Origin: Sterolibacterium sp052034445 | GTDB taxonomy: Bacteria; Pseudomonadota; Gammaproteobacteria; Burkholderiales; Rhodocyclaceae | Reading direction: 5' to 3' | DNA: 6,097 nt | Assembly: GCA_052034445.1 (NCBI GenBank) | Contig: JBPOIN010000259.1 | Span: 1-6,097, forward strand | Shown here: positions 1 to 5,909 of the stretch, in pieces | Layout: each line of letters begins with the position of its first letter | Position numbering within the stretch: position 1 is the first letter of the stretch | The notes under the pieces: model-generated | Told to the model about the DNA's origin: nothing | The model's input: the letters and a program-made list of their open reading frames with translations, nothing else | Database searches by the model: none | Program-made: the position numbers and the translations under genes

Positions 1-778
1 CGGCGGCGGCTGTCGGCGTCGAGGCGCGCTGGTCGGCGACAAAATCGGCGATGGTGGTGTCGGTTTCATGCCCCACGCCGCTGACCACGGGCAAGTCGGA
101 TGCTGCAATGGCGCGCGCCACGATTTCTTCATTGAAAGCCCATAAATCCTCGATGCTGCCGCCCCCGCGCGCCACGATCAACACATCCGTCTGGTCCAGT
201 TTGGCGCGCTGGTTCGCGCTCTTGATCGCTGCGGCAATCAAGGCTCCCGCACCTTCTCCCTGTACGGGCGTGGGGTAAAGAACGACTGGCAAGTGTGGGG
301 TTCGCCGCTGCAATGTGGTCAGGATGTCTTGCAGGGCGGCCGCTTGCGGCGAGGTGATGATGCCAATCCGCCGTGGATAGCGGGGCAGGGCATGTTTGCG
401 TGCGGATGCATATAAGCCTTCCATCTCAAGCTGGTCGCGAAGCTTCGCATAGGCCTCGTAGAGCCTGCCGAGTCCGGCGCGGCGCAGGCTTTCGATATTG
501 AGCTGAAAATCTCCGCGCGCTTCGTACAAGCTGACGAGCGCTTGCGCTTCGACCTGCTGCCCGTTTTCCAGGTGCCACGGCATCAATTGGGCACGGTTGC
601 GGAACATGACGCAACGCACTTGTGCATTTTCATCCTTGAGGGAGAAATAAACATGCCCGGAGCTCGCTCGGGTCAGGTTGGAAATTTCACCCGAGATCCA
701 GAAGAGCGGAAATTGTTGCTGCAAAACTTCGCGGACGCGACGGTTAAGCAGCGAAACGGTAAGAATTTCAAAGGCCAT
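1..778 (-). CDS. xseA: Exodeoxyribonuclease VII large subunit, N-terminal 259 residues (partial, runs off the left edge)
   Basis: This is the nuclease subunit of exonuclease VII, a cytoplasmic enzyme that, with several XseB small subunits, degrades single-stranded DNA from both ends in repair and mismatch correction. Translating the minus strand from 778 gives an unbroken frame to the window edge. Residues 1-100 form the OB-fold domain (start MAFEILTVSLLNRRVREVL; then SGEISNLTRASSGHVYFSLK). The catalytic domain follows, with IGIITSPQAAALQDIL (138-153), VARGGGSIEDLW (202-213) and SGVGHETDTTIADFVAD (233-249). D151, R204, H237 and D240 match, as recalled, residues needed for activity in the E. 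coli protein. Family members are about 400-460 residues, so the coiled-coil C-terminus lies outside the window. ATG 778 is the only reasonable start, because an in-frame stop lies one codon upstream (784-782). No strong ribosome binding site is visible. The gene is divergent from the Sel1-repeat gene. Confidence 0.97.
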   Translation of the reverse strand, partial: MAFEILTVSLLNRRVREVLQQQFPLFWISGEISNLTRASSGHVYFSLKDENAQVRCVMFRNRAQLMPWHLENGQQVEAQALVSLYEARGDFQLNIESLRRAGLGRLYEAYAKLRDQLEMEGLYASARKHALPRYPRRIGIITSPQAAALQDILTTLQRRTPHLPVVLYPTPVQGEGAGALIAAAIKSANQRAKLDQTDVLIVARGGGSIEDLWAFNEEIVARAIAASDLPVVSGVGHETDTTIADFVADQRASTPTAAA

Positions 779-831
779 GCGTCAATGGTTCGGTCAAATT
801 AAATAAATGGTCAAAAACGGCGGTGCTCCAA

Positions 832-851
832 ACCAGGGAATTGTGCCTGGT
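832..851. repeat. Short inverted repeat, 6-bp arms
   Basis: ACCAGG (832-837) and CCTGGT (846-851) are perfect inverted arms around an 8-base loop. The site lies 54 bp upstream of the xseA start and could form a hairpin in the xseA 5' leader if transcription begins further upstream. There is no adjacent T-run, so it is not an obvious terminator. It could be chance. Confidence 0.35.
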
Positions 852-874
852 AGCAGCCCATTAGCAATGAGCCA

Positions 875-905
875 AAGCACGCGCCCAAATGATCCATTCG
901 TGCTT
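875..905. repeat. Inverted repeat, 7-bp perfect arms
   Basis: AAGCACG (875-881) and CGTGCTT (899-905) are perfect inverted arms separated by 17 bases, and the right side is followed by an A-rich stretch (909-919). Arm length and spacing would suit either a dimeric regulator site or an RNA hairpin. It lies about 100 bp upstream of xseA. No known operator was recognised. Confidence 0.4.
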
Positions 906-1000
906 GACAAAAGAAAAAATCTTGGCGCTGATTGTAATGGAATCCACATGCAAAACCGTAAGCGCGTGACAAATTCGGCGTAAACCCGCAGCAGGACTGA

Positions 1001-1050
1001 AAGTGTTTATAACTTATTGATTGTTATGTAATTTGTGTTTAGCTTTGTTT
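1001..1050. other. AT-rich tract upstream of the DnaA-box cluster
   Basis: Only 11 of 50 bases are G or C (22%), in a window that is otherwise clearly GC-rich. Within it, ATAAC (1009-1013) and GTTAT (1023-1027) form a 5-bp inverted repeat around a 9-base spacer. The tract lies 58 bp from a cluster of DnaA-box matches, an arrangement resembling a DNA-unwinding element beside DnaA boxes. It could equally be promoter or UP-element DNA. Direct observation covers composition only; any unwinding role is inference. Confidence 0.55.
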
Positions 1051-1107
1051 TTGTGCGGCTCAAGAAAAGTGCTTATGCCGGGCTGGGTTAGGCATTTCTT
1101 CCCCGGG

Positions 1108-1142
1108 TTTTGCACAGGGTTATCCACAGATTTTGTGGATAA
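1108..1142. promoter_or_regulatory. Cluster of three DnaA-box matches
   Basis: Box A is TTTTGCACA on the plus strand (1108-1116), matching the relaxed DnaA consensus TTWTNCACA. Box B is TTATCCACA on the plus strand (1120-1128), a perfect match to the strict consensus TTATNCACA. Box C is the same perfect sequence on the minus strand (1134-1142). B and C form an inverted pair with 9-bp arms and a 5-base spacer; A and B are 3 bases apart in the same orientation. The cluster lies 125 bp upstream of the Sel1-repeat start and 329 bp upstream of the xseA start. It could bind DnaA as a transcription regulator, a titration site or part of an origin. Binding itself is not shown. Confidence 0.6.
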
Positions 1143-1267
1143 TGTCGCCATGCTGGAAAGGCGCTGGTTTTCTTGATACCGGGATGAATCCGGGCTTTTC
1201 TGGATGCATTGATCTGACAAATTTCCGGTACTCTAGTTTCCCATGACAGTTCATTTCAAGATCGGCA

Positions 1268-3286
1268 ATGTCTGAGGCTTTGATTCCTTTGCATTCGCCA
1301 GCACTCCTCGGCATCTTTCGCGAGGCGCTGGAGGCCAGCCTGATCGAACGGGGTGCGGCACAAGCCTTTGAGTTGCTTGGTCCAATCGACGAGTTCTGGA
1401 GTGGTTTGTCGTTCAGCGAGTTGTCGCGTATGGCAAACGCAGGCAATGCCCAAGCCCAAGCCGAGTTGGCCTGGCGCTACGCTTCGGGAGCGGGGGTTGA
1501 GCAAGCTTATGACCAGGCTGTGCGCTGGGCATCGCCAAGTGCGGAACATGGTTGCGGGGCTGGAGAGGCCGTATTGGGCTGGTTGTTGTATCACGGCTTC
1601 GGCTTGCCGCAGGACTATGCTGAAGCCGTGCGCCTGTTCGAGCGTGCTGCGGTGCGCAATGATTTGCGTGGTTTGACCTGGCTTGGGTTGTGCTGCTTGC
1701 GCGGCCATGGTGTGGAACTTGATGCGCAACGGGCGCTGGCTTTGCTGTCCAAGGTTGCCAGTATCGGTGGCAAGGGTGCCAGTCTTGCCCAGTACTGGCT
1801 TGGCCGCGTGAATTATTTTGGTCTGATTCAGACTTCACCACGTGATTTTGTCGAGGCGGTGCACTGGCTGCAACTGGCTGCTGGGCAGCAGCATCAATGT
1901 GCGCGCGATTTGTTGGCGCGTTGTTACTTCTTCGGGCGTGGCATTGCCGAGAATCGTGCCGAGGCGGCACGCTTGTGGCGGGAGGCTGCAGAAGGGGGTA
2001 GTGCAGTCGCCATGTATTGTCTGGGTATGTGCCTGTATGCCGGGGAGGGCGTGCCTCAGGATACTGCTGAAGCGGTCAGCTGGTTTCGCGCGGCAGCCAG
2101 AAGGCGGGTCGATGGGGCGCTGTTTCTGCTCGGTCAGTGTTACACCTTTGGGTATGGCGTGACGCGTGATCCTCAAGCAGGGCTGGGTTGGTACCGTCGT
2201 GCGGCTGAGCTGGGTAACCGGGATGCCGAATTTGAACTCGGCGAGTGGCATGCTTTCGGGCGTGGTGGTCTGGAGCAGAACATGCACCATGCAATACGCC
2301 ACTACCGTGCTGCGGCACGTCAGGGGCATGCGCGTGCGCAATTGAAACTGGGACACTGTTATCGCAGCGGCGATGGTGTACCGGAAAACAAGACGCTGGC
2401 GCTTGCTTGGTATCGCCGGGCTGCCGAAGGCCAGGATGTATCGGCGCAGGTTTGCCTGGGAGAATGCTATGAGCATGGCGACGGCGTCGCGCCAGATCCT
2501 CAGCGTGCACTGGACTACTATCATGCTGCTGCGGCACTGGATGACCCACATGCACTGGCCGAGCTCGGTAGATGTTACTTGAATGGTGTCGCCGGTAAGT
2601 TCGATATTGATCGCGGCGAAGGATATTTGCGGGCCGCCGCCGAAGGCGGTTGGCCATCCGCGCTCAGGGAGTTGGAGCGTTTTTACTTCTCGAGCGCGGA
2701 AAAACTGCTGCAACAAGGGTTGGCCGAAAATACCCCTGAGACTGCTGAACAAGCCCTTGCCTTCTATCGTAAGGCTGGCGAACTTGGGCACCGACGTGCC
2801 GCCTTTAAGCTCGGTGAATGCTTTCGTTATGGTTACGGTTGCGTGCGCGATGATGAACAGGCCATGCTTTGGTACCGCAAGGCGGCGCGCTTGTTTGAGG
2901 CCAAGCTTGCGCTGGCCGACATGTATTACTTCGGTTTTGGCGCTGAACGAGAGCAGCGTAATTACCGCGAAGCCTTGCGTTGGTACGAGCAGGCGGTTGA
3001 ACAACATGAAGAGGCCTATGTCATGTATAGCTTGGGTTTTTGCTTGCTGCATGGACAGGGCGTGCGGCGCAGCGTACAGCATGCACGCGATGGCGCGCGT
3101 TGGTTGCGCAAGGCTGCCATGCTCGGCGAGGTCGAGGCGCAATATGAACTTGGTTGCGCGTATTACCGTGGTACCGGAGTGGCGCGTAGCCTGCGGTTGG
3201 CCATGAAATGGCTCAGAAGCGCGGCCCGGCTGGGCAATCCGGCAGCGCTGGAGTTTCTGGTGCGAGTCGAGCAGGCAGAGGCCTGA
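1268..3286 (+). CDS. Sel1-like repeat (SLR) protein, cytoplasmic
   Basis: The 672-residue product is a solenoid of about 16 Sel1-like repeats, a TPR-related helical hairpin of roughly 36 residues, spanning about residues 62-660. Typical units are LGMCLYAGEGVPQDTAEAVSW (252-272), LGQCYTFGYGVTRDPQAGLGW (288-308) and LGCAYYRGTGVARSLRLAMKW (628-648). Repeats 12 (about 466-511) and 14 (about 546-585) are irregular in length. The family serves as a protein-interaction scaffold. Many bacterial members are secreted, but this one has no signal peptide or membrane segment, so it is probably cytoplasmic. Residues 1-60 carry no repeat and are unrecognised. Several repeats have Cys in the LGxCY position. 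ATG 1268 is chosen because an in-frame stop lies at 1244-1246 and the next Met is residue 55; the ribosome binding site (AAGA, 1258-1261) is weak. The gene converges on the J-domain gene. Specific function is unknown. Confidence 0.93.
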   Translation: MSEALIPLHSPALLGIFREALEASLIERGAAQAFELLGPIDEFWSGLSFSELSRMANAGNAQAQAELAWRYASGAGVEQAYDQAVRWASPSAEHGCGAGEAVLGWLLYHGFGLPQDYAEAVRLFERAAVRNDLRGLTWLGLCCLRGHGVELDAQRALALLSKVASIGGKGASLAQYWLGRVNYFGLIQTSPRDFVEAVHWLQLAAGQQHQCARDLLARCYFFGRGIAENRAEAARLWREAAEGGSAVAMYCLGMCLYAGEGVPQDTAEAVSWFRAAARRRVDGALFLLGQCYTFGYGVTRDPQAGLGWYRRAAELGNRDAEFELGEWHAFGRGGLEQNMHHAIRHYRAAARQGHARAQLKLGHCYRSGDGVPENKTLALAWYRRAAEGQDVSAQVCLGECYEHGDGVAPDPQRALDYYHAAAALDDPHALAELGRCYLNGVAGKFDIDRGEGYLRAAAEGGWPSALRELERFYFSSAEKLLQQGLAENTPETAEQALAFYRKAGELGHRRAAFKLGECFRYGYGCVRDDEQAMLWYRKAARLFEAKLALADMYYFGFGAEREQRNYREALRWYEQAVEQHEEAYVMYSLGFCLLHGQGVRRSVQHARDGARWLRKAAMLGEVEAQYELGCAYYRGTGVARSLRLAMKWLRSAARLGNPAALEFLVRVEQAEA

Positions 3287-3287
3287 G

Positions 3288-4703
3288 TCAGTTGGTCAAT
3301 TCCGCAAGTTGCGCGCGGGCTGCAGAAATCTGGCAATCCAGCCGCTCGGCCATTTCCTGCAGCAAGTCCCGATTCCGACTGCGTGCCTGATTCGCGGCGA
3401 CGAAAAGTTCATACAGGCGCGAAGCCAGCAAACGATTGAGTTGGGCGCTGATTTCCGTCAAACGTCGCTGCATACGGGCGATTTGTGCCGCCAGATCTTG
3501 AGTGGACGGGGTGGTATATGTGGCGGAAGTGCTGTCAGCAAGGGGGACGCGCTTGCCTTCCTCCCACTGCGCGAGGATCTCCTGCAGAACCATGGCATCG
3601 CCGTTGCGGTAAGCGCGATTGGCTTCGCTCATCAATTCGGTGCGCCAGATGCGATCCTCCTCGTCCACGGCACGGTCAGGGTGAATTTTCTGCGCGAGAT
3701 TGCGAAACAGACGCTTGAGATCCTTCGATGGTGCGAAAGGCTTTTCGGCTGCATGATCCGCCGCGTTAAAGCGCGTCTTTTCTTGGCGTGATTGCTCGGC
3801 CTGTGCCTGTGCTTGCTCGGCATGCCGTTTCTTGTCTTTATTCTGCGGGGCGCGGGCGGCCATGCGCTGGGCAATTTGTGCATCAAGCGCGTCGAGCTCG
3901 GCAATGCGGCTGCCAACCTGGCTGTAATAATGGCGGGTGAACTCTGCGAGTTCGCCTTGTGCCGTGGCGAATTCGAGCTCAAGCTCGCCGAGTTCCTGCG
4001 CCAGCATTTCAAATTCGGCCCTGAGGCGCTTGTCTTCGTCGATGGGGGCAAGATCGCGACCAGCCGCTGTTGCCGCCTGTAACAGCAATCCGTGCCGACC
4101 CAGCGGCAGTAATCGCGGCAACGCCGAGATCATGCGCTCCGGATGAACCAGAAGCACATAATCACGGACGGCTGATGTAAGCTCCGCTGCTTGTGAGTCC
4201 GGCAAAATACAAACCGGAAACAATGCGTCGATACCCGCCGGCCAAGGGCTGGGATCAAAATTTTTTGCGCTCCAGTCCAGGGCTGCTTTCCACAGCGCAT
4301 CCTGCTGTGTCAAATGCGCGCGCTGGCGTTTCCAGACCGTGGCGAATTCTACTTCGCAGTCCCGCGACAGGCGGCTCTTGAGCAATGAAAGTGTGGCGCG
4401 CAAGGTGATCGCTGCGGCAAAGTTTGCCTGTGGCAAAACCAGACACAGTGGTCGCAATGTCAGGTCCAGCGCATTCGAGAGTTCTGGTAGCCATTCATCG
4501 TCGGGGACAATGATGAACAGTGTTTGGTCTGCCCGAAGGATTGCCGCAGAAAATTCTGCGAGTGCTGCCAGTGTCAATGTGCTGCTGCCTGCCGGCAGGC
4601 GCAGCTTGCCCGGAGCGCTGGTGGTTTGCCCAAGCTGCGAAAGCCAGCTGGCCGCAAGCTCCTGGGGGTATTCAAACTGTTCTGATTTTGCCTGAGTCAG
4701 CAT
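3288..4703 (-). CDS. J-domain (DnaJ-like) protein with coiled coils and an unrecognised N-terminal domain
   Basis: The 471-residue product carries a central J-domain at about residues 327-377. It includes RLFRNLAQKIHPDRA with the HPD tripeptide at 341-343, which in this family stimulates DnaK ATPase, followed by helix III (RTELMSEANRAYRNGD, 354-369). The usual first helix (YxxLG) is absent or degenerate, as in a bacterial subfamily of J-proteins with coiled coils. Residues 222-312 are rich in Glu, Ala, Gln and Lys and look like coiled coil, as does 400-470. Residues 1-215 form a mixed hydrophobic and polar region I do not recognise. There is no Gly/Phe-rich region, zinc finger, signal peptide or membrane segment, so it is not DnaJ itself but a cytoplasmic co-chaperone of unknown client. 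The ATG start has no good ribosome binding site; a TACAAT hexamer sits 7 bases upstream. The stop is one base from that of the converging Sel1-repeat gene. Confidence 0.9.
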   Translation of the reverse strand: MLTQAKSEQFEYPQELAASWLSQLGQTTSAPGKLRLPAGSSTLTLAALAEFSAAILRADQTLFIIVPDDEWLPELSNALDLTLRPLCLVLPQANFAAAITLRATLSLLKSRLSRDCEVEFATVWKRQRAHLTQQDALWKAALDWSAKNFDPSPWPAGIDALFPVCILPDSQAAELTSAVRDYVLLVHPERMISALPRLLPLGRHGLLLQAATAAGRDLAPIDEDKRLRAEFEMLAQELGELELEFATAQGELAEFTRHYYSQVGSRIAELDALDAQIAQRMAARAPQNKDKKRHAEQAQAQAEQSRQEKTRFNAADHAAEKPFAPSKDLKRLFRNLAQKIHPDRAVDEEDRIWRTELMSEANRAYRNGDAMVLQEILAQWEEGKRVPLADSTSATYTTPSTQDLAAQIARMQRRLTEISAQLNRLLASRLYELFVAANQARSRNRDLLQEMAERLDCQISAARAQLAELTN

Positions 4704-4710
4704 GCCGAGG

Positions 4711-4716
4711 ATTGTA
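4711..4716 (-). promoter_or_regulatory. Possible -10 element for the J-domain gene
   Basis: On the minus strand this reads TACAAT, one mismatch from TATAAT, with 7 bases (cctcggc) before the ATG at 4703. If used, the transcript would start at or next to the start codon, giving a nearly leaderless mRNA; this would fit the absence of a ribosome binding site. No recognisable -35 lies 16-18 bases further upstream, so the call is weak. Confidence 0.25.
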
Positions 4717-4782
4717 ACGGATGCCGGGCATGTGTTTCCTGTGCGCGGGCGACGCCGGGTATTTTGCGTCTTGCCGAAAGCC

Positions 4783-4812
4783 TTGGCGCAAGCTAAAGTG
4801 CGCGCTTATTCT
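4783..4812 (+). promoter_or_regulatory. Candidate sigma-70 promoter for exbB-exbD-lpxK
   Basis: TTGGCG (4783-4788, 4 of 6 matches to TTGACA) and TATTCT (4807-4812, 4 of 6 to TATAAT) are separated by 18 bases. The predicted start, near 4819, would leave a 5' leader of about 14 bases including the strong ribosome binding site of exbB. The position between divergent genes fits, but the hexamers are only moderate. Confidence 0.4.
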
Positions 4813-4820
4813 GATGTGGT

Positions 4821-4832
4821 AAGGGGAATTCT
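4821..4832 (+). promoter_or_regulatory. Ribosome binding site deciding the GTG start of exbB
   Basis: AAGGGGA (4821-4827) is a strong Shine-Dalgarno sequence ending 5 bases before the GTG at 4833. This supports the GTG as the start, with the first transmembrane helix beginning about ten residues in, as expected for the family. Confidence 0.7.
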
Positions 4833-5438
4833 GTGTTTTCGATCATTCAGGCCGCCGGTTGGCCGATTTATCCGCTGCTGTTGGCATCCATTATTGCTGT
4901 CGCCTTGATTATCGAACGGGGTACTGCTTTGCGGCGGGCGAAAATTGTCCCCCCGGGGTTGTTGCAGAGCGTGATCGGCGATTTTCAGCGTGGCGGCGTG
5001 ACGGATCCTTTGCTGCAGAAGCTGGATCGACATTCTCCGCTGGGGCGGGTGTTTGCGGCAGGCTTGCGCAACGTCAAAAGTTCGCGCGAAGTCATGAAAG
5101 AGTCGATTGAAGAGGCTGGTCGCGGTGTGGCGCATGATCTCGAACGTTTCCTGACGACCCTGGGCACTATTGCCTCCATCAGTCCGCTCATGGGGCTGTT
5201 TGGTACGGTGGTCGGCATGATCGAAATCTTTGGTTCTCCCACTGCATCCGGCAATAACCCGCAGGCGCTCGCACACGGTATTTCCGTCGCCTTGTACAAC
5301 ACGGGCTTTGGTTTGATCATTGCGATTCCTAGCATGATTTTTTATCGTCACTTCCGTGCCATGGTCGATGGTTTTGTGGTCGAGATGGAACAGCAGGCCA
5401 TCAAACTGGTCGAGCTGGTTCATGGCGAGCGTAATTAA
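4833..5438 (+). CDS. exbB: MotA/TolQ/ExbB family proton channel protein, lpxK-linked
   Basis: This inner-membrane protein would form, with the ExbD-like protein next to it, a proton-motive-force-driven motor. The 201 residues give the family's three-helix plan: helix 1 about 10-28, a cytoplasmic region 30-108, helix 2 about 112-134 (SPLMGLFGTVVGMIEIF, 117-133) and helix 3 about 148-172 (GISVALYNTGFGLIIAIPSM). T125 and T157 match the channel threonines of E. coli ExbB (T148, T181, as recalled). The conserved helix-3 glutamate (E176 in E. coli) aligns with V152. E. coli ExbB is longer (about 244 residues). The start is GTG with a strong ribosome binding site. ExbD follows after 39 bases, then lpxK, an order also recalled in Pseudomonas. 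The partner powered by this pair is unknown: no tonB, tolA, tolB or pal is in view. TolQ is the alternative name. Confidence 0.93.
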   Translation: MFSIIQAAGWPIYPLLLASIIAVALIIERGTALRRAKIVPPGLLQSVIGDFQRGGVTDPLLQKLDRHSPLGRVFAAGLRNVKSSREVMKESIEEAGRGVAHDLERFLTTLGTIASISPLMGLFGTVVGMIEIFGSPTASGNNPQALAHGISVALYNTGFGLIIAIPSMIFYRHFRAMVDGFVVEMEQQAIKLVELVHGERN

Positions 5439-5477
5439 TAATTGAATTGTTTTTGGCCATAGAGAGCACGGATCGCC

Positions 5478-5906
5478 ATGAACTTCCAGCGTAAACGCCA
5501 TAATGAAGAACCGGAGATTAATCTGATCCCGATGATCGATGTGCTGTTGGTGATCCTGATTTTCCTCATGATCACCACGACGTATTCGAAATACGCCGGC
5601 CTTGAAATCAATCTGCCGAGCGCCGATGCACAGCAATCCGCCGAACAGCCCAACGAGATCAATGTGGTCGTGACCGGCGCTGGCGATGTCATGGTTAATC
5701 GCACCCCGGTTGGTGCGCGTGATATCGGCGCGATTACGCTGGCTCTCAAACGAGTGACTGGTGCAGCCGCCAATACCAAGGAGCCGGTGCTGATCATTAG
5801 CGCCGATGCCAAGGCTGCGCATCAAAGCGTCATCGATGTGATGCAGGCCGCACAGCAGGCCGGTCTGTCGCATATATCCTTTGCCACGCAAAACGCCGGG
5901 CATTGA
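5478..5906 (+). CDS. exbD: ExbD/TolR family biopolymer transport protein
   Basis: This is the partner of ExbB: a single-span inner-membrane protein whose transmembrane aspartate carries protons through the channel. Of 142 residues, 1-15 are cytoplasmic, about 16-36 span the membrane, and the rest is a periplasmic domain. The motif INLIPMIDVLLVILIFLM (14-31) holds the key D21, equivalent as recalled to D25 of E. coli ExbD and D23 of TolR. The periplasmic part ends with VLIISADAKAAHQSVIDVMQ (104-123), typical of the family, and length is normal. ATG 5478 has only a weak GGAT-type ribosome binding site, but the fit to the family N-terminus is good. It lies 39 bases after exbB and 69 bases before lpxK, presumably in one operon. 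Confidence 0.93.
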   Translation: MNFQRKRHNEEPEINLIPMIDVLLVILIFLMITTTYSKYAGLEINLPSADAQQSAEQPNEINVVVTGAGDVMVNRTPVGARDIGAITLALKRVTGAAANTKEPVLIISADAKAAHQSVIDVMQAAQQAGLSHISFATQNAGH

Positions 5907-5909
5907 TCG

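Larger units (their letters stand above)
779..1267. other. Divergent intergenic region between xseA and the Sel1-repeat gene
   Basis: This 489-bp gap has no convincing coding sequence on either strand. It should hold the promoters of xseA (leftward) and the Sel1-repeat gene (rightward), but I found no pair of -35/-10 hexamers with good sequence and spacing for either. It contains a 6-bp-arm inverted repeat at 832-851, a 7-bp-arm inverted repeat at 875-905, an AT-rich tract at 1001-1050 and a three-site DnaA-box cluster at 1108-1142. Its length and its AT-rich part stand out against the otherwise tightly packed genes of the window. Confidence 0.85.

Noticed and set aside
904..938. Promoter-like TTGACA (904-909) and TGTAAT (933-938) on the plus strand
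   Set aside because: The hexamers are good, but the 23-base spacer is too long for a sigma-70 promoter, and the pair lies over 300 bp from the gene it would serve.
1001..1142. Calling this the chromosomal oriC
   Set aside because: No dnaA, dnaN, gyrB, mnmG or parAB gene lies nearby, and three boxes are fewer than usual for oriC; without a skew profile the claim is not supported.
1179..1199. CCGG...ATCCGG hairpin followed by GCTTTTC, resembling a terminator
   Set aside because: The stem is short with a bulge, the T-run is only four bases, and no plus-strand gene lies upstream to be terminated.
1014..1220. A 68-codon frame on the minus strand in the intergenic region
   Set aside because: It has no recognisable product, spans the DnaA-box cluster and AT-rich tract, and has no supporting ribosome binding site.
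1243..1275. A 10-codon leader-type frame (MTVHFKIGNV) overlapping the start of the Sel1-repeat gene
   Set aside because: It has no ribosome binding site, no run of regulatory codons and no attenuator; the overlap is probably chance.
1835..3142. A 435-codon open frame on the minus strand inside the Sel1-repeat gene
   Set aside because: It is the antisense of a clear repeat-protein gene, its translation shows no family features, and long antisense frames are expected in GC-rich coding DNA.
4721..4731. Perfect 11-base palindrome ATGCCGGGCAT between the divergent J-domain and exbB genes
   Set aside because: It is short and GC-rich with no spacer for a typical operator, and nothing links it to a known regulator; chance is likely.
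4833..5906. Assigning the ExbB/ExbD pair to the Tol-Pal system as TolQ/TolR
   Set aside because: There is no ybgC, tolA, tolB or pal in view, and the lpxK neighbour points to a different, lpxK-linked subfamily.
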